Assembly: GCA_963757115.1 (NCBI GenBank)
Contig: CAVWQV010000001.1
Location: 372,001 to 436,000 of the forward strand
DNA: 64,000 nucleotides
Direction: 5' to 3'
DNA from: CAVWQV01 sp963757115
Lineage (GTDB): Bacteria; Pseudomonadota; Alphaproteobacteria; Acetobacterales; Acetobacteraceae
Part shown: positions 41,744 to 50,576 of the stretch, piece after piece
How the letters are laid out: each line of letters starts with the position of its first letter
Numbering within the stretch: the first letter of the stretch is position 1
Position numbers and translations under genes: made by a program
The notes under the pieces: generated by a model
What the model was told of the DNA's origin: nothing
The model's input: only the letters and a program-made list of their open reading frames with translations
Database searches by the model: none

Positions 41744-43117
41744 GAGGGAGCGGCCTGCAAGAGCCCGGAATTCGAGCGCGTCGACAAACAATCGATAGTC
41801 GCTTTCGGTTTGGTCGGCATAGGCCATGGCGAACTCCGTTATGGCAGCGTCGAGCGCGTCGCTGCTGCCAATATAGCCGGAAAGGCAGGCGGCATCTTGC
41901 GAGCGCGCGTGGGCTCGCGCGAGCGCCTGCCCACACAGGACCGCGTGGGCCTCGAGTGCTGAGTCGGCGAACGCCTCGCCGATCATCGCCATCCGCGAAT
42001 CCTTCAATTGACGCACATAGCAAGGACGGTCGTCGCCGTGGTCGTCGGTCCAGCCGAGAAACGGATCAACGGTGGCCTGCATGATCCGCTGACCAACGAC
42101 GACGCGTTTGCCCTGATTGACGAACCGGCTTGGGCCGGCGAAGGCGGCAAGAACCGATCGTTGCGCTTCCTTGAGTTGCAGCAGCAACGTGTCACCGTCC
42201 GCCGTGGTGAACAGCCCGATGGCGCAGAACGTGCCGACGCTGCCGACGCCGGCAACCTTGAAAGCGATGTCGGTGAGCCGATAGCGCTCCAACAGCAATT
42301 GTTGCTCTTCTTCCAGTGTTCCGGCGTAAGACCGGAACGCGGCCCGCGCGGCAAGGTCCAGGGTTTCGTCGTGTGGGTCCGTCAGCGGAAAAGTGTAGGG
42401 AAGTGCCAATTTGATGCGCCAGTCCTTGCCGCGGCGCTCAATTAGCCTCGAGTAGCCGCCGCGATGCGCTTCGGCCACAGCGCGGAGCCGCTTCGCCTCG
42501 CGCTCGCGCAAGGTAGCGTTCCCGATCGTGGTCAGGGCTTCCGCGACATCGATCCGCGCGCGCCAAACCCGCAGCGGGTCCAGTCGGGCGAACACCGCCA
42601 GACGCTCGCGATAGGCCCGACAAGCGGCGGTGGCCAATGCGCCGGCGCGTCGGTCGGACACTCGGCGGCTGCGCGCCGCCACCACGAAGCTTGTAGCCAG
42701 TCGTTTGAGGTCCCACTCGAAGGGCGCGCGAAGGGTCTCGTCGAAATCGTTGATGTCGAATACCGGGGTCCCCTCGGGAGAGGAGAAGGTGCCGAAGTTG
42801 CTGAGATGACAGTCTCCGCACGCCTGGACTAGCAAGCCGCTGGCCGGTGTCATGGCTAGGTCGGCCGCCATGATCGCCGCGGCCCCGCGCAGGAAGGCGA
42901 AGGCGTTCGGGCGCATCCGGGAGTAACGGATTGGCAGCAATTTCCGGATCAGCAGGCGCTCTCGGTCGATGATGGTTCGGACCGGGTCGGCGCGGCTGGG
43001 CGCCGGCGACCAGACCGCGTGCGCCCGTCTGGGCACCCGCTGGCGCAACTCCCGACCGACCCGACGCCGCTCGGCAAAGGGGAGCGGGTTGTCGGCCGTG
43101 ACGGACACGAGCTTCAT
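41740..43117 (-). CDS. DUF2252 family kinase-like protein, probable single frameshift at C-terminus
   Basis: About 458 residues from the ATG at 43117 (GGGAG upstream). DUF2252 has a protein-kinase/aminoglycoside-phosphotransferase-like fold. The catalytic-loop-like GDCHLSNFG is at residues 101-109 and the metal-binding-like DINDFDETLRAPFEWDLKRL at 121-140. The family tail RPCYVRQLKDSRMA and MAYADQTESDY is present. Near 41772, removing one T (GAATTCC to GAATCC) gives DALESGLLQAAPS and then a stop overlapping cinA, which fits a family C-terminus. Without correction the frame runs on through cinA. Substrate and function are unknown. Confidence 0.72.
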
Positions 43118-43198
43118 CGTGAACTCCCGGCCGGCATCATCCATCAACCAAGGCGATCATTACGCAACGGTCAGCGTGCGTGCAACGATGCAATGGCA

Positions 43199-43660
43199 TC
43201 AGCCGAACAGCCCCGGCCATCGCGACCGCGCGGCCCACAGAATGCCGGCCGCAAGCGCTCCGGCGATGAGGTCGTCGGCCATGATGCCGGCCGCACCGGC
43301 CTGACGGTCCGCCCAGCCGACCGGCCCCGGTTTGGCGATGTCGAGCAGGCGAAATACCAGAAATGCGGCTCCCAAGCCCACGAGCGTGGGTTGGGCCAGG
43401 CCGAGCAGCGCTATCCATTGCCCGGCCACTTCGTCGATGACGACCCAGCCCGGGTCGCCGCTCACGCGGGCGGCCTGCACAGCCCAGAGGCCGCCGAAGC
43501 TCGCCAAAAGGATGGCGCAGGTGAGTGCGATCGGCGGCAGTTGCATGAGGCCGTAACCGAGCGCGACCGCCACCAGCGAGCCGACGGTGCCCGGCGCGAG
43601 CGGTGCGCGGCCCACGCCGAAGCCGCCCGCGATGGTCCCCGCCACACGCGAGGCCGTCAT
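43199..43660 (-). CDS. pgpA: phosphatidylglycerophosphatase A
   Basis: A 153-residue membrane phosphatase that makes phosphatidylglycerol from its phosphate precursor. Family marks are GFGVGRAPLAPGTVGSLVAV, VVIDEVAGQWIALL, FRLLDIAKPGPVGWADRQ and GIMADDLIAGALAAGIL. Its ATG at 43660 overlaps the stop of the lytic transglycosylase gene by 4 bp. With cinA it forms the common alphaproteobacterial cinA/pgpA neighbourhood, here interrupted by the DUF2252 gene. Confidence 0.93.
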   Translation of the reverse strand: MTASRVAGTIAGGFGVGRAPLAPGTVGSLVAVALGYGLMQLPPIALTCAILLASFGGLWAVQAARVSGDPGWVVIDEVAGQWIALLGLAQPTLVGLGAAFLVFRLLDIAKPGPVGWADRQAGAAGIMADDLIAGALAAGILWAARSRWPGLFG

Positions 43661-45576
43661 CGCGCGGACGAAGTGGCCAGCACTACAGGCGTCGTGTCGC
43701 CGGCCCGCGCTCGGTAGATGACGGCGTTCTCGAGCACCCGCTGCACGTAATTTCGCGTCTCGTTGAAGGGGATCAGCTCGATCCAATCGAGCATGTCGCC
43801 GCCCGAGCGTGGGTCCCCGTTCGCGTCGAGCCATTCTCGTACCCTGTGGGGCCCGGCATTGTAAGCGGCCAGGGCCAGCGGCAAGGACCTGAACTCGGCG
43901 ACCAGTTCCGAGAGATAGGCGGTGCCGAGGCGCATGTTGGTCGGCGGATCTTCCGTGAGCGCGGCGAGCGTGCTCGGCTGGCCGGTGCGGCGCGACACTG
44001 CCTCGGCCGTCGCCGGCATCAGCTGCATGAGCCCTCGCGCGCCGGATGGGCTCACCGCCTCCGGGTCGAAGCTGCTTTCCTGGCGCATGAGCGCGAGCAC
44101 AATCGCGGGATCCGGGCCGGTCGGCGGGGGCGTCCATGGCGTCGGCCAACCGCCCTGGGGCAGCATGAGCCCATCTCGGCCCATGCGGCGAGCGATAGCC
44201 ACGGCCACGTCCGGCATCCCAAGCGCGTTGCCGAGATGCGCTATGAGGGCGCGCCGCTCGGGAGACGAGGTCTGCTCGTCGAGCCGGAGCAGAAAGGCGT
44301 GCGACCGCCGTGGCTCGCCCCAGGCGACCAGTCGCTCGGCGGCCCTGGCGATTTCGTCTCCCGCGACGTCGAGCGCCTCCTCGCGCGTTGCCGCCTGGTC
44401 GCGCGCGGAGCGGATGCGCCGCTGGAGTGCGGACAGATCCGGATCGAGCGCCAGAGCCGCGAGCTGGCCGTAGTAGGTCGTCAGCCACGGGGCAGCGAGC
44501 CGATACTCTGCTTCAGGGCTGCGCCCCGCCTCGGCCTCGGCGCGCCCAAGCCAATAATGCGACCTGCTCTGCGTCAGCGCCGCGGCGGAAGCCGCACCCA
44601 TCGCCTGAAAATGCGGGATCGCCGCAGCCGGGTCGTGCAGGCGTCGCAGCGCGATGAACCCGGCAAGGAACTCGGCGTCCAGGAGCTGTTCGGGCGCCAC
44701 GGCCCCATGCCGATCGACGAGGGTGTAGGCGGCCCGGTCCTCGCCCGCGCGCAGCAGCCGACGGGCGAGCTGGTTGCGCTCGGACCAGCACGCGGCAAGT
44801 CGCTCGGCAGGAGCGTCGCGTTCCAGGTCGGCCCCGTGCAGGAGCCAGAGATCACGCGCCTCGTCCAGCCGGTCCCGACGGCGCAGCCACGCCAGACGGT
44901 CGAGCAGCAGCCCCGGATTGCCGCTCAGCGCGGGGTTGCTGGCGAGTTTTGTTTCGGCGGCCGGATCGTCCCGCCGGAACGCGAGGCGCGCTTCCGCCAC
45001 GACCTGTGTTCCGCGATCCAGTCTTGCGATTTGCCGCGCAGCCGCTTCCGGGTGGCTCCAGGCCAGTGCCTGGAAGCGTGCCCACTGATCCGACGCCAAG
45101 ATGATGGCGCCCCAACGCTTCAGGAACGACGCTTCCGCGTTGGGGTCGGCGATGCCGGTTACCCATGCTTGCCGGACAAGACGGGCCGCTTCGTCCGCCC
45201 GGCCTGCCGCCGTGTAGGCCTCGGCGCAGCGGAGCAAGGCGCCCGTCACCCGCAACGGCCCGTGCTGGCACTGCTCGAACGCAGCCGACTGCTCGGCTTC
45301 GTTGGCAAGCGCCTCCTCCCGCCGTTGCTCGAGCTGGGACTGGTTTGGCCATGTCGGATTGGCGGCGGCCCAGGACGCGATTTCCCCCGCCGACGCGCCG
45401 CTATTCGGAGAGATCAGCCGCAAGTAGGTGATCAGCTTGACGGCCACCGGGTCGGCACTTTCGCCAGCAGCGGTCTCAGCGTCCCGCCACCGGTCGGCGC
45501 GCACCGCTCCCATCGGGCTTGCCGCGCAGCCCGCGGCGAGCCAGGCCACGAGCAACGGGGCCGACCAACAGCGCAT
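43657..45576 (-). CDS. soluble lytic murein transglycosylase (Slt70-like)
   Basis: 639 residues. An N-terminal export signal (WLAAGCAAS) looks like a signal peptide with a possible lipobox. A long superhelical region of TPR-like helices follows. The C-terminal catalytic domain has the Glu in MRQESSFDPEAVSPSGARGLMQLMPATA, then NMRLGTAYLSELVAEF, LALAAYNAGPHRVREWL and IPFNETRNYVQRVLEN. It cleaves peptidoglycan glycan strands to anhydro-muropeptides in the periplasm. It is divergent from dapA, the usual neighbour in alphaproteobacteria. Confidence 0.93.
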   Translation of the reverse strand: MRCWSAPLLVAWLAAGCAASPMGAVRADRWRDAETAAGESADPVAVKLITYLRLISPNSGASAGEIASWAAANPTWPNQSQLEQRREEALANEAEQSAAFEQCQHGPLRVTGALLRCAEAYTAAGRADEAARLVRQAWVTGIADPNAEASFLKRWGAIILASDQWARFQALAWSHPEAAARQIARLDRGTQVVAEARLAFRRDDPAAETKLASNPALSGNPGLLLDRLAWLRRRDRLDEARDLWLLHGADLERDAPAERLAACWSERNQLARRLLRAGEDRAAYTLVDRHGAVAPEQLLDAEFLAGFIALRRLHDPAAAIPHFQAMGAASAAALTQSRSHYWLGRAEAEAGRSPEAEYRLAAPWLTTYYGQLAALALDPDLSALQRRIRSARDQAATREEALDVAGDEIARAAERLVAWGEPRRSHAFLLRLDEQTSSPERRALIAHLGNALGMPDVAVAIARRMGRDGLMLPQGGWPTPWTPPPTGPDPAIVLALMRQESSFDPEAVSPSGARGLMQLMPATAEAVSRRTGQPSTLAALTEDPPTNMRLGTAYLSELVAEFRSLPLALAAYNAGPHRVREWLDANGDPRSGGDMLDWIELIPFNETRNYVQRVLENAVIYRARAGDTTPVVLATSSAR

Positions 45577-45660
45577 GGCGCTCTGTAGCCCAACCTGGCT
45601 TGCGGCGCAGCAATTGGACGCTTAGCGTTGTTAGTAAAGGTGAGGAGCGGAGAAGCCGCC

Positions 45661-46539
45661 ATGTTCAAGGGATCGCTCGTCGCGACCATCACGCCCATGC
45701 GGGCGGACGGATCGGTCGACGAGCGCGCGTACGCGGCGTTCATCGACTGGCAGATCAACGAGGGAACCAACGGCCTGGTCCCTGTCGGGACCACGGGCAA
45801 GTCCCCGACGTTGAGCCATGAGGAACACAAGCGGGTCGTGGAGATCGCGGTCGAGGTGGCGCGCGGCCGGGTCCCTGTCATTGCAGGGGCCGGTTCGAAT
45901 TCCACGGAGGAGGCGATCGATCTCGCCCGCCACGCCAAGGCCGCCGGCGCGGACGCGACGCTTGTGGTGACGCCGTACTACAACAAGCCGACCCAGGAAG
46001 GGTTGTTTCTGCATTTCACTGCCATCGCCGACGCGGTGGATATCCCGATGTTGATCTACAACATCCCTTCCCGCAGCGTGGTCGACATGTCGGTCGAGAC
46101 CATGGCGCGCTTGGCGCGGCACTCGAACGTGGTGGGCGTAAAAGATGCGACGGCCAACCTGGCCCGCCCATTGCACACGCGGCGGAGTTGCGGGGCAGGC
46201 TTCTGCCAGCTTTCGGGCGAGGACCACACGGCAGTGGCGTTCCTAGCCTCGGGTGGGGACGGCTGCATCAGCGTGACCGCCAACGTGGCACCCCGGGTTT
46301 GCAGCGACATGCACAGCGCCTGGCAGGAAGGCCGGGTGAACGACGCCATTACCCTGCAAGACCGGCTGGTGCCCCTGCATGATGCCTTGTTCTCGGAAAC
46401 CAGCCCGGGACCCGTGAAATACGCGGCAAGCCTGCTTGGCCGCAGCACGGACAAGTGCCGGTTGCCGCTCGCGCCGGTCTCGGAGGCGACGCGGGGACGG
46501 GTGCGGGACGCGATGATGGAAGCGGGCTTGCTGAACTGA
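45661..46539 (+). CDS. dapA: 4-hydroxy-tetrahydrodipicolinate synthase
   Basis: A 292-residue class I aldolase of lysine and diaminopimelate synthesis. It condenses pyruvate with aspartate semialdehyde. The Schiff-base lysine is in VVGVKDATANLAR, the catalytic tyrosine in VTPYYNKPTQEG, and the substrate motif VPVGTTGKSPTLSHEEH shows the conserved Thr pair (the usual GE after GTTG is GK here). The ATG at 45661 starts the conserved MFKGSLVATITPM; an upstream GTG is less likely. It is followed by smpB 25 bp downstream. Confidence 0.95.
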   Translation: MFKGSLVATITPMRADGSVDERAYAAFIDWQINEGTNGLVPVGTTGKSPTLSHEEHKRVVEIAVEVARGRVPVIAGAGSNSTEEAIDLARHAKAAGADATLVVTPYYNKPTQEGLFLHFTAIADAVDIPMLIYNIPSRSVVDMSVETMARLARHSNVVGVKDATANLARPLHTRRSCGAGFCQLSGEDHTAVAFLASGGDGCISVTANVAPRVCSDMHSAWQEGRVNDAITLQDRLVPLHDALFSETSPGPVKYAASLLGRSTDKCRLPLAPVSEATRGRVRDAMMEAGLLN

Positions 46540-46564
46540 CCGCCGGCGCGCACATCGGCGCGTC

Positions 46565-47053
46565 ATGGCAGAGCAGCGACGCCCGAAGAAGGGCCTGATT
46601 TCGCACGGCATAGCGGCGCAGAACCGCAAGGCGCGGTTCGACTACACGATCAAACAGACGGTCGAGGCGGGCTTGGTGCTAAAAGGCCCCGAGGTGAAAT
46701 CGCTGCGTCACGGCCGCGCAACCCTCAGCGAGGCCTGGGCGGGCGAGCGCGACGGCGAGATGTGGCTGTTCAACGCCCATATTCCTGAATACCAAGGTGG
46801 GGTGCTCAGCCGTTTCGAGCCGCGCGCCCCGCGCAAGCTGCTGCTCAAGCAAAAGCAGATTCGCGAGCTGACCGGCTCCATCACGCGGGCGGGTTTCTCC
46901 TTGGTGCCGCTCGATATCCACTTCAACGAACGGGGCCGCGCCAAGGTGCTGCTGGGCCTCGGGGAAGGTCGGCAGAAGGCCGACAAGCGCCGCGCCATCG
47001 CCGACCGGGACTGGCAGCGTGACAAGGCGCGGCTAATGCGGGCGAAGGGGTAG
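46565..47053 (+). CDS. smpB: SsrA-binding protein SmpB
   Basis: A 162-residue tmRNA partner for ribosome rescue. The N-terminal QNRKARFDYTIKQTVEAGLVLKGPEVKSLR and the central ELWLFNAHI-like region (EMWLFNAHIPEY) form the OB-fold core. The C-terminal GEGRQKADKRRAIADRDWQRDKAR is the basic tail that mimics the anticodon stem in the decoding centre. It is in the conserved dapA-smpB pair. No ssrA gene is visible in the window. Confidence 0.97.
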   Translation: MAEQRRPKKGLISHGIAAQNRKARFDYTIKQTVEAGLVLKGPEVKSLRHGRATLSEAWAGERDGEMWLFNAHIPEYQGGVLSRFEPRAPRKLLLKQKQIRELTGSITRAGFSLVPLDIHFNERGRAKVLLGLGEGRQKADKRRAIADRDWQRDKARLMRAKG

Positions 47054-47065
47054 GCATTGAGGTCC

Positions 47066-47079
47066 GCATCGTTTGATGC
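47066..47079. promoter_or_regulatory. candidate VapBC operator, distal dyad
   Basis: GCATC-gttt-GATGC is a perfect 5-bp inverted repeat in the 56-bp gap upstream of vapB, 31 bp before its start. VapBC complexes typically bind inverted repeats in their own promoter. A second, larger palindrome lies at 47099. The call is based on position only. Confidence 0.4.
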
Positions 47080-47098
47080 TATTTTTCGTGCCTGATCT

Positions 47099-47108
47099 GG
47101 AGGCCTCC
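47099..47108. promoter_or_regulatory. palindrome over the vapB ribosome binding site
   Basis: GGAGGCCTCC is a perfect 10-bp palindrome immediately before the vapB ATG at 47110. Its left half is also the Shine-Dalgarno sequence. Binding by VapBC here, or a small hairpin, would block translation initiation. This may instead be a coincidence of a strong ribosome binding site. Confidence 0.35.
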
Positions 47109-47109
47109 G

Positions 47110-47307
47110 ATGCGAACGACCGTCACTCTTGACGACGATCTCGTAGCTGCAGCGGGCGAATACACGGGCTTGACCGAGAAATCTGCGATCATCCGGACGG
47201 CGCTGAAATCCTTCGTTGAGCGCGAGGCTGCGCGTCGCCTCGCACTGCTCGGCGGAACCGAACCCGACCTAGTCGAACCGCCGCGCCGCCGCTTCGATCC
47301 CGAGTGA
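47110..47307 (+). CDS. vapB: VapB-type antitoxin
   Basis: A 65-residue antitoxin. The N-terminal MRTTVTLDDDLVAAAGEYTG and SAIIRTALKSFVEREAARRL form a ribbon-helix-helix DNA-binding fold of the VapB (PF09957-like) family. The C-terminal tail LVEPPRRRFDPE would thread into the VapC active site, with the arginines near its acidic residues. Its stop overlaps the GTG of vapC (GTGA), the usual coupled order antitoxin-toxin. The module sits between smpB and folK, a block that is otherwise core. Confidence 0.88.
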   Translation: MRTTVTLDDDLVAAAGEYTGLTEKSAIIRTALKSFVEREAARRLALLGGTEPDLVEPPRRRFDPE

Positions 47308-47675
47308 TTCTGGTCGACACGTCCGTCTGGGTCCACCACTTCCGAGACGCAGACCCGAGGCTCAACGCTCTCCTGAATGACGAGCGGCTCCTGATCCATC
47401 CGTTCGTTCTCGGCGAGATTGCACTCGGCAATCTACAACAGCGGGTTATTGTCCTTAAATCACTTGGGCGACTACCTCGCGCGACCCGGGCCAGTGACGA
47501 AGAGGTTTTTGCGCTGATTGAACGGAACGTCTTGTCGGGTTCCGGCATCGGCTACGTCGACGCCCATCTGGTGGCCTCGACGAGGCTGACCCCGCATGCC
47601 TCGCTTTGGACCCGCGACAAGCGATTGCACGCCGTTGCGGAGCGCTTGGCAGTTGCAGCACCGATGCTTCACTGA
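47304..47675 (+). CDS. vapC: VapC-type PIN-domain ribonuclease toxin
   Basis: A 123-residue PIN-domain RNase. The four metal-binding acidic residues are Asp5 (ILVDTSVWVHHF), Glu38 (PFVLGEIALGN), Asp86 (IGYVDAHLVAS) and Asp105 (LWTRDKRL). It starts at a GTG overlapping the vapB stop. VapC toxins cleave tRNA or 23S rRNA when free of VapB. All catalytic residues are intact, so the system looks functional. The exact RNA target cannot be predicted. Confidence 0.9.
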   Translation: MILVDTSVWVHHFRDADPRLNALLNDERLLIHPFVLGEIALGNLQQRVIVLKSLGRLPRATRASDEEVFALIERNVLSGSGIGYVDAHLVASTRLTPHASLWTRDKRLHAVAERLAVAAPMLH

Positions 47676-47735
47676 GCATCGGACGACCTCGGCTCCAAGG
47701 TTCAGGTGTAATCTTTCAGCAGGCGCGAGCGCCAC

Positions 47736-48510
47736 TCAGAACAGCGAATACCCGCCGTCGATCACGAAGGTGTCGCCGGTGTGGTACTTGGACGCGCTGC
47801 TCATGAGATAGACGGCGATGCCGCCGAAATCGTCGCCCTCGCCCCAGCGGCGCATCGGGATGCGGGGCATCACGTTGCCGGCGAATTTCGGGTTTGCGAC
47901 GGCGTTGGCCGTCATGTTGGTCTCGATCCAGCCGGGGAGGATGGCGTGCGCTCGGACGCCGTAGCGGGCGAACTCGACCGCCATCGCGCGACACATGGAG
48001 ATCACCCCGCCCTTCGTCGCCGCGTAGTGCTCGCTGCGCGGGGCCGCCTCGATGGCAGCGAGCGACGCCGTGCCCACCAGGACGCCGCCGCCGCCGCGCT
48101 CGACCATGTGCTTGGCCGCCGTGCGGAAGGTGTAGAACGCGCCATCGAGGTTGACCCGCATCACCCGGTTCCACTCCTCCGAGGTCATGTCGAGGAAGCT
48201 TTTCAGGCCGCGGCCGCTGACCCCCGCGTTGGCGAAGCATCCGTCGACCCGGCCTAGTTCGGAGACGGTTCGGGCGAACGCCGCCTGGACCGCCCCTTCG
48301 TCACCCACGTCGCAGGAAAGAGCGAGCACCTTACGGCCGGTGCCGGCGAGCTCGGAGCGCGGCGGCCTCGTTCTTGTCTGCGTTGGTGCCCCAGATCGCG
48401 ACGTCGGCGCCCGCCTCCGCGACCGCACGGGCGATCCCCAGCCCGATGCCGCTGTTGCCGCCGGTGATCAGCGCAACCTTGCCTGTCAGGTCAAACGGCA
48501 TGTACGGCAT
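47736..48510 (-). CDS. short-chain dehydrogenase/reductase, one frameshift
   Basis: About 257 residues after removing one extra C near 48360. The start ATG at 48510 follows GGGAGG and opens PFDLTGKVALITGGNSGIGLGIA, the NAD(P)-binding TGxxxGIG motif. After the break come CFANAGVS (NAG motif), the catalytic Tyr and Lys in HYAATKGGV, and the C-terminal GGIAVYLMSSASKYHTGDTFVIDGGYS. It belongs to the classical SDR family of alcohol and 3-oxoacyl reductases; the substrate is unknown. It is divergent from the molybdopterin oxidoreductase gene. Confidence 0.85.
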
Positions 48511-48591
48511 GGTTCCTCCCGGCCGGACCAACCCGGCGCTCGACAAGCACACCAATCAGGCGGCGGTCCGCTGCCTTTGTAAAGGAGCCAC

Positions 48592-49272
48592 ATGGGCAAT
48601 CGCGACGGCAAGTATCGCGGCGGCGAGGAAGGACGGCTGAACGAGAAGCTGGTTGAAGCGAAGCAAGCGTGGGCGCGCCGGGGCCGGCTGCTCACCGGCA
48701 ACACGGCCGATCCGGCGCGTGACCGGTTGCCGCCGGGTCAGACCCTTGTTCGGGACTGGCCGGTGCTCGACCTCGGCATTCAGCCGAACGTCGCTGCGGC
48801 GACGTTTCGCCTCGACATCGACGGCGCAGTCGAAAATCGGGTCAGCCTTTCGCTCGCCGAGCTTATGGCAATGCCGCAAGCGGAAAGTTTGTCGGACATC
48901 CATTGCGTGACCCAATGGTCGCGCTATGACAATCGCTGGACAGGCATTCCCGCGCGCGCCTTGCTCGAGCGAGTGCGGCCTATGCCGGACGCTAAGCACC
49001 TCGTATTCCACGCTCACGACGGCTACACGACCAACATCCGGCTGGATCAATTCGATCAGCCGGACGTGCTTCTCGTGCATGGATGGGAAGGCAAGCCGCT
49101 TAGTCGGCAGCATGGCGGCCCGCTTCGCGTCGTGGTCCCGGGTCTTTACTTCTGGAAATCCGCCAAATGGGTGCGGCGCATCCAGTTCACCATTTCCGAC
49201 CGGCCGGGCTTCTGGGAAGTCAGGGGTTATCACAACAACGCCGACCCCTGGACGGAACAGCGGTACCGCTGA
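48592..49272 (+). CDS. sulfite oxidase-like molybdopterin-dependent oxidoreductase
   Basis: 226 residues, a single molybdopterin-binding domain of the sulfite oxidase family (PF00174). Cys105 in SDIHCVTQWSRYDNRW is the expected molybdenum ligand. HDGYTTNIRLDQF and HGGPLRVVVPGLYFWKSAKWVRRI are the cofactor-binding segments. There is no signal peptide, so unlike MsrP it appears cytoplasmic. The ATG at 48592 follows AAAGGAG. The physiological substrate of this short subgroup is not known, and no heme or partner subunit is encoded nearby. Confidence 0.85.
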   Translation: MGNRDGKYRGGEEGRLNEKLVEAKQAWARRGRLLTGNTADPARDRLPPGQTLVRDWPVLDLGIQPNVAAATFRLDIDGAVENRVSLSLAELMAMPQAESLSDIHCVTQWSRYDNRWTGIPARALLERVRPMPDAKHLVFHAHDGYTTNIRLDQFDQPDVLLVHGWEGKPLSRQHGGPLRVVVPGLYFWKSAKWVRRIQFTISDRPGFWEVRGYHNNADPWTEQRYR

Positions 49273-49310
49273 CAGACGCGCCAGCGGCGGCGCGGGCTGC
49301 TGCTAAGCCG

Positions 49311-49973
49311 TTACGCCAGCCGCTCCATGATGGCTCCGACGACGCTCTGGAACATGGCTTCCGTTAGCTTGCCGGTGTTCGTGTTATAGCGTGACACATG
49401 GTAGCTGTCGGCCAGCAACAGGCCGTCGGGAAGCATATGCTGCTCGCCGTGGCGGAAGCGGATGCGGGCGGGCGGGATCCCGCGCGCCCTCAGCACGGCC
49501 GCGTGGGCCAGCACCCCGAGGGCCAGCACCGCTCGCAACTGCCGCATCTCGCGGAGCTCGGAGGCGAGGAACCGGTTGCAGGTCCTGACTTCCAATGGCT
49601 CGGGCAAGTTGGCCGGCGGGACGCAGCGCACCGCGTTGACGATCCGGCAATCGAGGAGCGTCAGGCCGTCCGCGGGATCGGCCCGATACTCGCCGCAAGC
49701 AAGCCCGAAGCGCAGCAACGTTGCGTATAGCAGGAGTCCGGCGTGATCGCCGGTAAACGGCCGGCCGGTGCGATTGGCGCCCCGGACACCGGGGGCCAGC
49801 CCGACGATCAACAGTCGCGCCGTCAGTGGTCCGAAGCTCGGAACCGGTGCATTGAACCAGTCCGGGTTGTCGGCACGGTTAGCGTGCCGGTAGGCAACAA
49901 GGCGCGGGCAAAGCGGGCAGTCCCGCGCCGGGGCGTCCGGCGACAGGGCGTGCGGCAGCACGGCCGAGGTCAT
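49311..49973 (-). CDS. type-5 uracil-DNA glycosylase (UDGb)
   Basis: A 220-residue DNA-repair glycosylase. Motif 1 is GLAPGVRGANRTGRPFTGD at residues 58-76, diagnostic of family 5. Motif 2 is SYHVSRYNTNTGKLT at 190-204, where the usual HP is HV. Cysteines at 19, 22, 117 and 132 are placed as iron-sulfur ligands. It removes uracil and some other deaminated bases, a fitting need in a GC-rich genome. Its ATG overlaps the stop of the NYN-domain gene by 4 bp, so they are translationally coupled. Confidence 0.9.
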   Translation of the reverse strand: MTSAVLPHALSPDAPARDCPLCPRLVAYRHANRADNPDWFNAPVPSFGPLTARLLIVGLAPGVRGANRTGRPFTGDHAGLLLYATLLRFGLACGEYRADPADGLTLLDCRIVNAVRCVPPANLPEPLEVRTCNRFLASELREMRQLRAVLALGVLAHAAVLRARGIPPARIRFRHGEQHMLPDGLLLADSYHVSRYNTNTGKLTEAMFQSVVGAIMERLA

Positions 49974-50576
49974 GCAGCGTCGTGCGAATCCGAGAAGGCG
50001 TCAGAGGGCGTCTGCCGCAGCGTCGGCGCACGAGTGCGCGGCTCCGTTTGCCGTCGGGTGAACTCGGGCGCGATATCGGCAAGCTCCACGAACTGGTCGG
50101 CCTGCCGACGGAGCTCGTCGGCCACCATCGGCGGATTGGTCCGAATGGAAGAAACCACCGAAACTCGCACACCTTTGCGCTGCACGGCATCGACCAGGCG
50201 GCGGAAGTCTGAAGTCGCCGCTGAACAGCACGGCATGGTCGATGCGCGGCGCGAGCTCCAACATGTCGACCGCGACCTCGATGTCCATGTTTCCCTTGAC
50301 GCGGCGACGTCCGGCCGAGTCGGTGAACTCTTTTGCGGGCTTCGTGACGAGCGTGTAGCCGTTATAGGCAAGCCAGTCGGTCAACGGCTTCAACGGCGAA
50401 TACTCTTCGGTTTCGAGCACGGCCGAGTAATAGTACGCACGCACCACGTGCGACTTGCGCCTAAAAAAATCCAGTAAGTTGCGATAATCCACATCGAATC
50501 CAAGATTGCGTGATGCGGAGTAGAGGTTCGCTCCGTCGATAAACAGGGCCACCCTTTCATTGGGCAGGAAATGCAT
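49970..50576 (-). CDS. NYN-domain (LabA/DUF88) protein, one frameshift
   Basis: About 201 residues after removing one extra T near 50212, which restores FSGDSDFRRLVDAVQRKGVRVSVV. The PIN-like NYN fold is shown by VALFIDGANLYSASRNLGFDVD (first acidic residue), KGNMDIEVAVDMLELA (second) and SGDSDF (third). NYN proteins are predicted or shown ribonucleases acting on RNA processing. All predicted acidic residues are present in the corrected frame. It is divergent from folK and coupled to the uracil-DNA glycosylase gene. Confidence 0.85.

Noticed and set aside
43603..45588. Long plus-strand open frame opposite the lytic transglycosylase gene
   Set aside because: It is an antisense shadow in GC-rich DNA: Arg/His/Gly/Pro-rich, with no domain, and the opposite strand encodes a complete enzyme.
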